From: SHWB01 sp050246875
Lineage (GTDB): Bacteria; Pseudomonadota; Alphaproteobacteria; UBA6615
Assembly (NCBI GenBank): GCA_050246875.1
Contig: JBFWVF010000007.1
Span: 186,001 to 250,000 of the forward strand
Length of the DNA: 64,000 bases
Direction of reading: 5' to 3'
This document shows positions 1 to 7,238 of the stretch, piece after piece. Made by a program: the position numbers and the translations under genes. Below the pieces are notes generated by a model. That model did not search any database. It had not been told where the DNA came from and saw nothing but the letters and a program-made list of their open reading frames with translations. The first letter of the stretch is position 1. Every line of letters starts with the position of its first letter.

Positions 1-399
1 ATTCACCAAATTACTCCTCTTGAAACGTCGAGAGCACTCGCCAGTGGCGCAATGACTTATCTTGACACTGGCAGAAAAAAGAAAAATCTCTTTATCACAA
101 CACATATACTAACCAAATACCTGCCTGACATCTACTGGTGCACCATATTCGGCCCGCTCTATGTAGATATGCTCTCGAGGGAGCTTCTTTTGGATTGTCC
201 GGCGTATCGGGTTGAGGAATTGAGCAACGGATCAATCGCGATTACTTTGACGCCAGATATCAGAGACGCGGTTAAAAGTGAATATGAATTTGAAAGAGTT
301 CGAAATGACGTTCGATCCCATTTATCTTCCAAGAATGCGATATTCAGCATGTATAATACCGACACATGGAAATACAACGCGCCCGTATTCAGGTGGTAA
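1..399 (+). CDS. Partial CDS, unrecognised protein (5' end outside window)
   Basis: The reading frame is open from base 1 to the TAA at 397-399, giving 132 visible residues. The first internal ATG is at 52, but there is no stop before it, so the gene probably starts left of the window. The product is soluble-looking, with no membrane segment, and has a mixed polar composition that includes a KKK stretch. It is clearly AT-richer than everything to its right, which suggests transfer. I do not recognise the family. The last 22 bases of the gene are repeated after the assembly gap at 605, which is an assembly effect and not a second gene. Confidence 0.55.
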   Translation: MHQITPLETSRALASGAMTYLDTGRKKKNLFITTHILTKYLPDIYWCTIFGPLYVDMLSRELLLDCPAYRVEELSNGSIAITLTPDIRDAVKSEYEFERVRNDVRSHLSSKNAIFSMYNTDTWKYNAPVFRW

Positions 400-731
400 T
401 TATTTCAATTCTGTGGGTAATACTTAATTGATCCATCTCAGGTCGAACGCAAGGCCCCGGCCGAGATTCCGGCGCGGGCGGGCGCGGCGCCGGCGGGCGC
501 GGCGNNNNNNNNNNNNNNNNNNNNNNNNNNNNNNNNNNNNNNNNNNNNNNNNNNNNNNNNNNNNNNNNNNNNNNNNNNNNNNNNNNNNNNNNNNNNNNNN
601 NNNNCGCGCCCGTATTCAGGTGGTAATTATTTCAATTCTGTGGGTAATACTTAATTGATCCATCTCAGGTCGAACGCAAGGCCCCGGCCGAGATTCCGGC
701 GCGGGCGGGCGCGGCGCCGGCGGGCGCGGCG
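378..731. repeat. Duplicated contig end flanking the gap
   Basis: Bases 378-504 and 605-731 are the same 127-base sequence, separated only by the N run. The simplest reading is one genomic copy represented twice by scaffolding. A true tandem duplication cannot be excluded. Confidence 0.85.
505..604. other. Assembly gap (100 N)
   Basis: Exactly 100 N bases. The 127 bases before the gap (378-504) are repeated without visible difference after it (605-731), so the two contig ends overlap inside an unresolved repeat. The true length of sequence here is unknown. Any reading frame crossing the gap is meaningless. Confidence 0.97.
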
Positions 732-791
732 CCGGCGGGCGCGGCGCCGGCGGGCGCGGCGCCGGCGGGCGCGGCGCCGGCGGGCGCGGCG
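704..791. repeat. GC-rich 15-bp tandem repeat
   Basis: Five or more head-to-tail copies of a 15-base unit (GCGGGCGCGGCGCCG), and the same unit is seen just before the N gap at about 475-504. On the minus strand it reads as Ala-Ala-Pro-Ala-Gly repeats, but no convincing gene start supports translation. Its extreme GC content and periodicity explain the assembly break. The sequence just before it (665-703) matches the 3' end region of the gene at 6488-7150. Confidence 0.85.
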
Positions 792-927
792 TTGTGTGTT
801 ATGTCCCCGGAATTACGGAATTGCCCGCCTTTAGGATAGGTGAAGCATTGCTCCCCACCCTGACAGGGCAATACCTGCTTATGAAGCCAAGAAGCCTTTT
901 CTTGACGACTGGCGCGCCGTCCTGCCG

Positions 928-1278
928 CTACGCCACCTGATCCTCACGGTCGAGATAGCGCCGCAGGGCGTCGCTGACGACCGTGTTCAGGTTGAGCCCC
1001 TCGCGGCGCGCGAAAATCATGGCGCGTCGATGCAGATCGCGGCCCGGACGGACGTTGAAACTGCCCTTGAGCGGCACGTCGGGTTTGCGCCCCTCGGCCG
1101 CGCAGAGTTCCAGATAGTCGTCCACGGCCTCGTGAAACGCCCGCTTCAGGCTCCTGGCGTCGGTCCCTTCGTAGGTGACCAGATCGCGGATGAACTCCAG
1201 GCGGCCATGGAAAATCTCGTCATCGTCGTTGTATTCGACGGAGCCGATATATCCCTTGTAGTCGAGCATCGAGCTCAT
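928..1278 (-). CDS. hicB: HicB-family antitoxin
   Basis: 116 residues. Residues 1-65 form the RNase H-like partial fold typical of HicB (YKGYIGSVEYNDDDEIFHG, then a helix rich in Asp and Glu). The C-terminal 45 residues (FNVRPGRDLHRRAMIFARR, then LNTVVSDALRRYL) look like the ribbon-helix-helix DNA-binding part. HicB binds and blocks the HicA mRNA interferase, and with it represses the operon. Its ATG overlaps the hicA stop (ATGA), so the two are translationally coupled in the order toxin then antitoxin. About 150 bases separate the end of the gene from the tandem repeat. Confidence 0.9.
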   Translation of the reverse strand: MSSMLDYKGYIGSVEYNDDDEIFHGRLEFIRDLVTYEGTDARSLKRAFHEAVDDYLELCAAEGRKPDVPLKGSFNVRPGRDLHRRAMIFARREGLNLNTVVSDALRRYLDREDQVA

Positions 1279-1529
1279 ATCAGACCCTCCTCCGTCAGTA
1301 CCCTGAGGACATCGTCGATGACATACATCTTCACGATGTTGCCGGGATGCGGCTTGTGCAGGGCAATCACCGGCGCCGTCGAATGGACGAAGCGCCGGCG
1401 CGATCCGCCCGTCTTGCCCACCTTCGCCTCCGTGTAGCCCAGCCCTTCGAGCAGCCTCGCCAGCTCCTCCCAGGTAAAATCCCTTGGCCGGCCCCTGAGC
1501 CGGGCGATCAGCTGGTCCCGCCGGCTCAT
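1275..1529 (-). CDS. hicA: HicA-family toxin (mRNA interferase)
   Basis: 84 residues from the ATG at 1527-1529, which is preceded by a GGGGGAGGCG ribosome site. A longer reading back to 1586 is possible but lacks a comparable site. The double-stranded-RNA-binding-like fold is recognised by LLEGLGYTEAKVGKTGGSR, then FVHS and LHKPHPG. The GSRxRF and H-K/R-P-H-P pair is the pattern of one HicA subclass, in place of the GSHH of the classic subclass. By family, it cleaves mRNA and halts growth until neutralised by HicB. It is the first gene of the operon. Confidence 0.9.
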   Translation of the reverse strand: MSRRDQLIARLRGRPRDFTWEELARLLEGLGYTEAKVGKTGGSRRRFVHSTAPVIALHKPHPGNIVKMYVIDDVLRVLTEEGLI

Positions 1530-1701
1530 GCCGTCTAACGCCTCCCCCTCGCTTCCAGTATGTGGCCTCCGAAACGGGCATTGCAACTGATTTTAGTCGC
1601 TTCTTCTGGTGACAGCGCACGCAATAGCGCGCGACCCGTATCTGGCGCCCCGGGGTAAAGTGCCCCGTCGCCGCACGTCGCGACACTCGAGGGAGGAAAC
1701 G

Positions 1702-2385
1702 ATGCCGCTGCTGTCCCCGATACCGCCCGAGTCCGTCGACGGCGAGGTCGCCGAGTTCTACGCCGCCGTCACCGGCATGATCGGCCGCGTGCCGAACTCG
1801 GTGCGCACCATGGCGCACGCGCCGTTCCTCGCCATGCTGTTCCTGCCCTTCCAGGTGGCGACGCAGCGCGAATGGCCGGGCACGCACATTTCCGGCCGGC
1901 TCAAGGAGCTGGTCGTCATCAAGACCAGCCACATCAACGAGTGCGAATACTGCTTCGCCCACAACACGGCGCTGGGCGAGGCCGCCGGCATCACCCACGA
2001 CCAGGTGATCGCGCTGTCGTCGGACGACTACCGGACCTCGGACCTGTTCGACGCGCGCGAACGCATGGCGCTCGAATGGGCCGAGCACATGACGCGGCGG
2101 ACCGCCGGCCGCGACGAGGCGCTCTACGCGCGCCTGCGGGCGCTGTTCTCGGACGCCGAGATCGTCGAGCTGACGCTGATCTGTGGCCTGTTCAACATGA
2201 TCAACCGGATCAACGATTCGCTCGGGCTGGAGATCGAAGCGAAGGGGGAGGTCGACCGCATCCGCAGCACGCTGCGGGTCGACCCGGCGCGCATGGGCGA
2301 CTACCTGCGCTGGCTCGCCGACCACTGGCCGGCCGAGTTCGACACGCTGAACGGCAAGGCCGCGCAGGCCGCCGCGGCGGAGTAG
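1702..2385 (+). CDS. AhpD-like carboxymuconolactone decarboxylase family protein
   Basis: 227 residues from an ATG with a strong GGGAGGAAAC site. The helical AhpD-like domain carries the redox motif Cys81-Glu-Tyr-Cys84-Phe-Ala-His87, preceded by the usual Glu80. This is the peroxidase-type arrangement: two cysteines and a histidine that reduce hydroperoxides or act in thiol exchange. N-terminal LxPIPPESVDGEVAEFY and IGRVPNSVRTMAHAP are standard for the family. Cytoplasmic, with no signal peptide. It stands alone between HicAB and the secreted operon, so its substrate and reductant are unknown. Confidence 0.85.
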   Translation: MPLLSPIPPESVDGEVAEFYAAVTGMIGRVPNSVRTMAHAPFLAMLFLPFQVATQREWPGTHISGRLKELVVIKTSHINECEYCFAHNTALGEAAGITHDQVIALSSDDYRTSDLFDARERMALEWAEHMTRRTAGRDEALYARLRALFSDAEIVELTLICGLFNMINRINDSLGLEIEAKGEVDRIRSTLRVDPARMGDYLRWLADHWPAEFDTLNGKAAQAAAAE

Positions 2386-2601
2386 GGTTCAGGCGCCGGC
2401 GGCGATTCGGGCGCGGGAATACGTTGACAGTGCACTCAATCGGGTACGACCCATGCTACAGGCCCCCCAAGAGCAAAGTGCGCTGTCACTGTAGTTCGAC
2501 GCTCCGGCCCCGCACCCCTGCTGGAATTCACGCTGTCGAAACGCCGATCCCACCGCTCGCGAACGGACACCGGAGGGCGTGACACCATCCGGCCCCGCGC
2601 A

Positions 2602-3291
2602 TCAGGGATCCGTGACCGTGATGGTGACAACGGGCGGGCGCGGATAGAGCCGACAGGATTGTCCGGCGCCGGCCCCGTTGGTGTCCACGAACGAGGCGGC
2701 GGTTTGCGTGTCGAATTTGATCGTGATGTTCGGCATGACGCCCTTACAGGTGTAGGGCTGGGCGAGCGGAAACACGATCGTCGCGTCGCCCCCGCTCACC
2801 TTCGACATGTTGAAGCCCGTGTAGTCGCCGGCCGTCGGGTTTCCGCCGAGCGCGCCGACATCCGGAATGAACACGTTCTGAGGCGTACCTGCACCGGCCG
2901 CGGCTATCCCCACCCCGGGCGTGGTGTGGCTGGCGGACGCATCCGTCTGATCGCTTTGGCACGCCTGCCCCTGATCGTCGTTTCCGGCTGCCGTGACGAC
3001 AATCTGTGACGCAAGGGTAACCCGGACGTGGCTCCAGGTCTGGAACAGCGGAATGCCCGAAATATCGACATAGCTGCCCACGTCCGCCCCGGCCGAAGCG
3101 CCGGCGATATCGAATGTCCGGGTTGACGCACCGACGAAGTAGCTGAAACTGCAATTCACATCACTGCAAAGTTCGACCTTCTTGACGGTGATGTCGTAGC
3201 GTGTCGCGGGGACAGTGTTACCCAGCAACGCCGCATGGACGGCGGGACTGCTGAGCACCATCGGCAGAAGGGAAAGCCACAACAGTCGCAT
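2602..3291 (-). CDS. Small exported protein with five cysteines, unrecognised
   Basis: 229 residues from the ATG at 3289-3291, one base after the stop of the upstream barrel gene, so it is co-transcribed. A signal peptide is visible (MRLLWLSLLPMVLSSPAVHA, cleavage near residue 20). The mature part is beta-rich, beginning ATRYDITVKKVELC, and has five cysteines. It has a GA-rich centre and a TITVTDP end. No enzyme motif is seen. It resembles widespread hypothetical exported proteins with a Y-xTV-xVELC start, but I cannot name a function. Its coupling to an outer-membrane barrel suggests it is carried to, or assembled at, the cell surface; this is inference. Confidence 0.7.
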   Translation of the reverse strand: MRLLWLSLLPMVLSSPAVHAALLGNTVPATRYDITVKKVELCSDVNCSFSYFVGASTRTFDIAGASAGADVGSYVDISGIPLFQTWSHVRVTLASQIVVTAAGNDDQGQACQSDQTDASASHTTPGVGIAAAGAGTPQNVFIPDVGALGGNPTAGDYTGFNMSKVSGGDATIVFPLAQPYTCKGVMPNITIKFDTQTAASFVDTNGAGAGQSCRLYPRPPVVTITVTDP

Positions 3292-3292
3292 C

Positions 3293-4267
3293 TCAGTTGC
3301 CTCTCGCAATCACCACGCCCTGTGCACGTCTCTCGACGAGGATCTTGTTCTGTCGCCGAACCTTGTCGAGCGTATGGCTCTTCATGTCGCGTGGCTGGAA
3401 GGCTTGATCGTCTGTGAAGCGATTGCTCGCCATGACGGGTTTGCCTCGATTGCCAAGATGAACGGTGAGCTGGATGAAGTATTTGCGATCCTGAAGATTG
3501 TCGTCGCTGCCACCGATTTCCATGGACACGTTCTGCGTCAGGTCCATATCCGTGGAGACTGTCCAGCCCTTGATGTCGTCGCTTAAATCCGCATCCCAGT
3601 AGTAGCGCTTCGCACCAACGCGCATCCAGGGGAGGTATGGTACCTGCGTTCGCAACTCGACATCGCGACCGTCGAGGACCTTCTCGTCCGTGTTGTTTCC
3701 GGAGTCGCGGAAATTCCCGAGCCCGAAGTAGTTGTTGAAGTAGAAATCGAGCGACGCGAATTTCACCTCCGCGCCGATGCTGGTGCGGCGGTGGCCGTTG
3801 GTCCATTCGTAGTCGAAGAAGGCATTGCTGCCGATCATCAGGCTGTCATCGAACAGGAGACGCCGGTAAGCCAGACCCAGATTTGTCGTGTCCCGATAGT
3901 CGCCGAACAGCGCATAGCGCAACTGACTGGCCTGAAGCAGGATCGTGTCCTGCAGTCCTTCGCTTTGATAGAGTGGCTGGACAGTCAGGATGGAATATTC
4001 TGGCGTGTTGTCTTCGCCCAAAGTTCCCTGGATCTCGATACGCTTGGCCCAGTCCGGCGCATCCTCCATCAGACTGGGCAGCCAGTAGCGAATGGCGTCC
4101 TGACCCAACCCTATCGCAGCCTGGGCCGGATCCTGGCCCTGCGCCACATTTGTTGTTATGGCCAGAGTTTGTTGCGATAGCAACCAGGCCTTCTTGTCTT
4201 CGGCCAGAGACGTGCTGGTTCCCCCGATCACGACGATGACTGCGGCGGCCCCTGGAAAATATTTCAT
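3293..4267 (-). CDS. Inverse autotransporter beta-barrel protein without passenger
   Basis: 324 residues. Signal peptide at about 1-22 (hydrophobic AAAVIVVIGG, then SLA). Residues about 40-280 match the intimin/invasin-type barrel: alternating strands such as NLGLAYRRLL, LMIGSNAFFDYEW, RRTSIGAEVKF, RVGAKRYYWDAD and MEIGGSDD, and then the conserved post-barrel signature VRRQNKILV near the C-terminus. Normal inverse autotransporters continue from here into Ig-like passenger domains; this one stops about 15 residues later. It should sit in the outer membrane. The next gene encodes a small exported protein that may be a separate partner. Confidence 0.82.
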   Translation of the reverse strand: MKYFPGAAAVIVVIGGTSTSLAEDKKAWLLSQQTLAITTNVAQGQDPAQAAIGLGQDAIRYWLPSLMEDAPDWAKRIEIQGTLGEDNTPEYSILTVQPLYQSEGLQDTILLQASQLRYALFGDYRDTTNLGLAYRRLLFDDSLMIGSNAFFDYEWTNGHRRTSIGAEVKFASLDFYFNNYFGLGNFRDSGNNTDEKVLDGRDVELRTQVPYLPWMRVGAKRYYWDADLSDDIKGWTVSTDMDLTQNVSMEIGGSDDNLQDRKYFIQLTVHLGNRGKPVMASNRFTDDQAFQPRDMKSHTLDKVRRQNKILVERRAQGVVIARGN

Positions 4268-4471
4268 GACGCCCGCTCTGCTTCTCTACTCGGCCATGGT
4301 CGGTTTCATCCTCACCCGGCAAAGCCATGTAGCGGCATGTGCAAGGGCGGTCAATGCGAGATTGCCATGCAACCCCGGCCTGCACCCGGGTCGATCGCGA
4401 GAGCGCCGTCAACGTCGGGGACCCGGGGGGTTCCGGGGCACCCGATAACTGATTGATGCATCCAAGGTCGA

Positions 4472-4575
4472 CCTCACGATCCCGGCCGAGACTCTGGCGC
4501 GCGCCCGACGCCGCCCTCCTCGCGCCCCAGGCGGGCCAGCCGCGCCGGGTCGATCCAGCCGGCGCTCTCCAGTCA
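4472..4575 (-). pseudogene. Truncated 3' end of a second copy of the 6488-7150 gene
   Basis: About 100 bases align with 6520-6630, the C-terminal coding end of the Ala-rich gene. There is a near-perfect 45-base block (minus strand, encoding AGWIDPARLARLG), then a 21-base, in-frame shorter linker, and then the conserved CCGGCCGAGACTC tail. The copy ends abruptly at about 4571 and has no start, so it is a remnant. It lies in the otherwise gene-free interval 4268-4635, between the barrel operon and AbiE. Confidence 0.75.
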
Positions 4576-4635
4576 CGCAGACAATGCACTTGATTGGTCC
4601 AGTGGGGCAGACCACATGCGCTGACGCGCATGCGT

Positions 4636-5559
4636 TCACCGACCATCTGCGAGTTTCTCTTCGAGATTCGATACGAGCTTCGCGCGGGCATGCGCGCCCA
4701 GCTTGTCGAGATTGAGTTGCCGCCACCTCACGGCAGGCAGGCCGGGGACATGGTCGAGACCGAGAAGGTCCCATTCCGGTTCGCCGCGTTCGAACGAGAG
4801 CAGGAAGCGGCGATGATCATCCGGCATCTCGCCGACGATCCCGCGAATGATGGCCTCCCGTGCGGCGATCAGTTCTTCCAGCGGGACGGGTGTGTCCGTC
4901 ATGCCCGCGAAGCCGAGTTCATGCTCGCGGGAGATGTTCTTGCGCGTCGGGCCGATCACTTCGTGCATCGGGCGGTCATGGCTCAGGAGATAGACGATGA
5001 AGGCGCGGCGGAGATCGTCATCGATGCCCTCGTTGGCGAGCAGGTCGCGCACATCGAAGAGATCGCGCGGGTGCTGGCGGTCGAGTGCGGCGACGATCTT
5101 GCCGCCGTAAAGATCGGCGAAGGAGACGAGCTTCATCTCGGCAAAGCCGAACGTATCTTCGACGGCAGGAGAGACGGTCCGCGTTTCGGGTTCGAAGACG
5201 CAGCCCCGCAGGACGGGCGTGACCTCGATCTTGATCTGCACTCCGTCGCCGCGCGCAAGGAGCCTGGTGACCGCGCCTTCCGCGATCGGGGCGCCCGTCA
5301 CGATGTCTTCGGCCGGAGAGCCCGATCCGGCCGTCCCGGCGATCCGCTTCATGGCGGCATCGATGGCTTTGAGGGAGTCCTCGCGGGATTCGACCGGCAG
5401 ATAGGTCAGGTCGATATCGACCGACAGACGGGGCATGTCGCGGACGAACAGGTTGATCGCCGTGCCGCCCTTGAGGGCGAAGCAGCCTTCCCTTGCCACG
5501 TAGGGCAACATCCGGACGAGCAGCTGGGCCTGTCTGCGGTATTGATCGCTAAACGGCAT
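4636..5559 (-). CDS. abiEii: AbiEii/AbiGii-family nucleotidyltransferase toxin
   Basis: 307 residues. Polymerase-beta-like nucleotidyltransferase of the AbiEii family: KGGTAINLF at 30-38, the metal-binding pair Asp48-x-Asp50 in SVDIDLTY, and the downstream FADLYGGKIVAALDRQHPRDLFDV block with Lys154, Arg165, Asp166 and Asp169. Known relatives transfer nucleotides to tRNA and arrest growth as the toxin of a type IV system that can protect against phage. It overlaps the antitoxin gene by 11 bases and lies second in the operon. Confidence 0.9.
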   Translation of the reverse strand: MPFSDQYRRQAQLLVRMLPYVAREGCFALKGGTAINLFVRDMPRLSVDIDLTYLPVESREDSLKAIDAAMKRIAGTAGSGSPAEDIVTGAPIAEGAVTRLLARGDGVQIKIEVTPVLRGCVFEPETRTVSPAVEDTFGFAEMKLVSFADLYGGKIVAALDRQHPRDLFDVRDLLANEGIDDDLRRAFIVYLLSHDRPMHEVIGPTRKNISREHELGFAGMTDTPVPLEELIAAREAIIRGIVGEMPDDHRRFLLSFERGEPEWDLLGLDHVPGLPAVRWRQLNLDKLGAHARAKLVSNLEEKLADGR

Positions 5560-6394
5560 CGAGGTCGTCCGGCACGGTGATCCGGTGGACCGGATCGAAC
5601 TTTCCGCCGCGCACCAGCATCCGGTCGCCGCTGCCGAGATCGACGGCCTCGCGGTCGATCCGTTTCAGCCAGGCCGGTTTGTGGCGGTCGGCGAAGAAGA
5701 AGAACAGCCGCTTGACCTTCACGCTGTGGCAATCGGCGAGAAGCCTGTTCAGCCGGTTGGGGCTCAGCGAGGCCAGCCCTTCGACGAGCTTGTCGGCAAC
5801 GTGGAAGCTTTCCTTGCTCGGCAATTCTTCGAGCAGTTCGAACAGTGCGCGCTCCGGTGTCGAGAGTGTCAGCGGCCAGTCCCATTGCCCCCACGGCATG
5901 CGGTTGAACCCGCCATGCACTGGATCGTTGCCGGCGTTCTCGTTGCTGCGGACGTTCCGGTTCAGGCTCGTCAGGCCGCGCGTGAGCGGGTCGTTGCGGA
6001 ACAGCCGCGTGCTTCTGTGGAACACGAATGTCGTCGGCAAGGGCAGCTTTGCCATCCAGCCCGGAAGGGGTGTTGGCCCGTAGAGATGGATTTCTCTCGG
6101 CTCGTGCGACAGGAAGTGCGCGTAACCTTGCAGTTCCAGGGCCGTCCTGCCGCCGACCACGACCGGGAATTCGAGCAGGGTCTGGAGCGATATGACGACC
6201 TGCTCCCAGCGCAGATCGCCGCGCGCGCGCCGAAAGACGCCGCGCGTCGGCTGCTGGAGCCAGCCGGATTTGCGGTACTGCGAGCGGAGCGAGCGGGAAT
6301 AGCCATGCCTTTCCAGCCATGCCGCAGTCACGATGAGCCCCTCGGGGAGCTCCATCTCCAGCCACTTTAGCTTTGACTTTGTTTGCCCATCCAT
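5549..6394 (-). CDS. abiEi: AbiEi-family antitoxin
   Basis: 281 residues from the ATG at 6392-6394; a TTG three codons earlier is possible. The N-terminal winged helix (residues about 1-65, with VTAAWLERHGYSRSLRSQYRKSGWLQQPTRGVFRR) is the DNA-binding part that represses the operon in characterised AbiE systems. The rest (GGRTALELQGYAHFL, EIHLYG, STPERALFELLEELP) is the AbiEi C-terminal domain needed for antitoxicity. It is the first gene of abiEi-abiEii. Leader DNA is AT-rich compared with the surroundings, in keeping with acquisition by transfer. Confidence 0.88.
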   Translation of the reverse strand: MDGQTKSKLKWLEMELPEGLIVTAAWLERHGYSRSLRSQYRKSGWLQQPTRGVFRRARGDLRWEQVVISLQTLLEFPVVVGGRTALELQGYAHFLSHEPREIHLYGPTPLPGWMAKLPLPTTFVFHRSTRLFRNDPLTRGLTSLNRNVRSNENAGNDPVHGGFNRMPWGQWDWPLTLSTPERALFELLEELPSKESFHVADKLVEGLASLSPNRLNRLLADCHSVKVKRLFFFFADRHKPAWLKRIDREAVDLGSGDRMLVRGGKFDPVHRITVPDDLDAV

Positions 6395-6408
6395 ACTAGG
6401 CAAAATGG

Positions 6409-6445
6409 TTCACAATCAAAGTGAGTTCAAGTATGACTTTGTGAA
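6409..6445 (-). promoter_or_regulatory. Inverted repeat upstream of abiEi, candidate AbiEi operator
   Basis: Arms TTCACAATCAAAGT (6409-6422) and ACTTTGTGAA (6436-6445) are imperfect inverted repeats just upstream of the abiEi start, in a short AT-rich stretch. Characterised AbiEi proteins bind inverted repeats at this place. The match to a specific operator is inference. Confidence 0.4.
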
Positions 6446-6487
6446 GGTCTGAAAATGCGCAGCCTAGATATGCAAAATTCATGATTC

Positions 6488-7150
6488 TTAAAGTACGGTA
6501 TGACTCACGTCGCGCTCAAGGGCCGGCTGAGACTCCGGCGCGGGCCGGGGCGCCGTCACGTCGCCGCCGTGGCCCGGACCGCCCTGCCCCAGGCGGGCCA
6601 GCCGCGCCGGGTCGATCCAGCCGGCGCCCTCGGCGTAGCGCCACAGCCAGCGCTGCAGTTCGGCCGTCGCCCGCCCGCGGCGCAGGCCCCAGCGGTCGTC
6701 GGCCTGGCGGGTGCCGAGGTTGTCGACGACGATCGCCAGCACCAGCGCCCGCGCGCTGACCGCCGGCCGGGCGCCGGCGACGCGCGCCGCGCCGGCCTCG
6801 GCCGCCCAGCCCCGCCAGCGCCGCCGCCAGACGATCTCCAGCCCGGCGCCGAGCGTGTCGAAGGGGTCGCGCGGGGCCATGCGGGTGTCGACCCGCGTGC
6901 CGTCGATCCAGCGCGCCGAGGGCGCCAGCGCGCGGGCCAGCGCCTCGTGCAGGCGGCGCAGCTCGGCGGCGGCGCGCAGCTGCTCGGGCGCCAGCCTGCC
7001 GGCGGCGGCGAGCTTGCCGACGACGTCGGCGCGCAGCTTGCGGACGGTCTCGCGCGTCGGCCCCGGCGCCTCGGCGGACGAGGAGGCGGGGCCGGGGGCG
7101 GCCGGAGCGGCGGGGCCGCGCCGCCGCGCATTGCGGTTTTGCAATCTCAT
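6488..7150 (-). CDS. Ala/Arg-rich protein of unknown function, divergent from repressor
   Basis: 220 residues from the ATG at 7148-7150; an upstream ATG at 7189 would add 13. It has a low-complexity N-terminus (RRRGPAAPAAPGPASS), a helical middle (LRADVVGKLAAAGRLAPEQLRAA and the next helix), then a conserved-looking core containing WIDGTRVDTRMAPRDPFDTLG, RRWRGWAAEAG and WRYAEGAGWIDPARLARLG. I do not recognise it. It is divergent from a CI/LexA-like regulator, sharing an 88-base control region. Two more copies of its 3' end exist at 4472-4575 and 665-703. Confidence 0.6.
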   Translation of the reverse strand: MRLQNRNARRRGPAAPAAPGPASSSAEAPGPTRETVRKLRADVVGKLAAAGRLAPEQLRAAAELRRLHEALARALAPSARWIDGTRVDTRMAPRDPFDTLGAGLEIVWRRRWRGWAAEAGAARVAGARPAVSARALVLAIVVDNLGTRQADDRWGLRRGRATAELQRWLWRYAEGAGWIDPARLARLGQGGPGHGGDVTAPRPAPESQPALERDVSHTVL

Positions 7151-7153
7151 CCG

Positions 7154-7174
7154 TGCGATAATTACAAGTACGCA
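7154..7174. promoter_or_regulatory. Possible operator between divergent genes
   Basis: TGCG-N13-CGCA inverted repeat in an AT-richer patch that also contains GATAAT (7157-7162), between the Ala-rich gene and the S24 repressor. Position and symmetry suit binding by the neighbouring XRE-type regulator. No experimental motif is known to me. Confidence 0.3.
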
Positions 7175-7238
7175 AGATGCGCGCAACATGAAAATGTGCT
7201 ATGGGCAAGGGAACCTTCGCCGCGGGCAACGCACTCTC

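Noticed and set aside
428..658. Reading frame running through the N gap
   Set aside because: It consists of a duplicated contig end, 100 undefined bases and more duplicated sequence; no gene can be inferred.
704..791. CRISPR array
   Set aside because: Unit is 15 bases with no spacers; a simple tandem repeat.
665..871. Possible gene with Ala-Pro-Ala-Gly repeats on the minus strand
   Set aside because: The coding pattern comes from the 15-bp tandem repeat; no ribosome site, and the upstream portion has no family resemblance. Kept only as a repeat and a gene-end remnant.
928..2325. Long 465-codon minus-strand frame over hicB and the AhpD-like gene
   Set aside because: Only its last 116 codons are hicB; the rest is the antisense shadow of the AhpD-like gene in GC-rich DNA.
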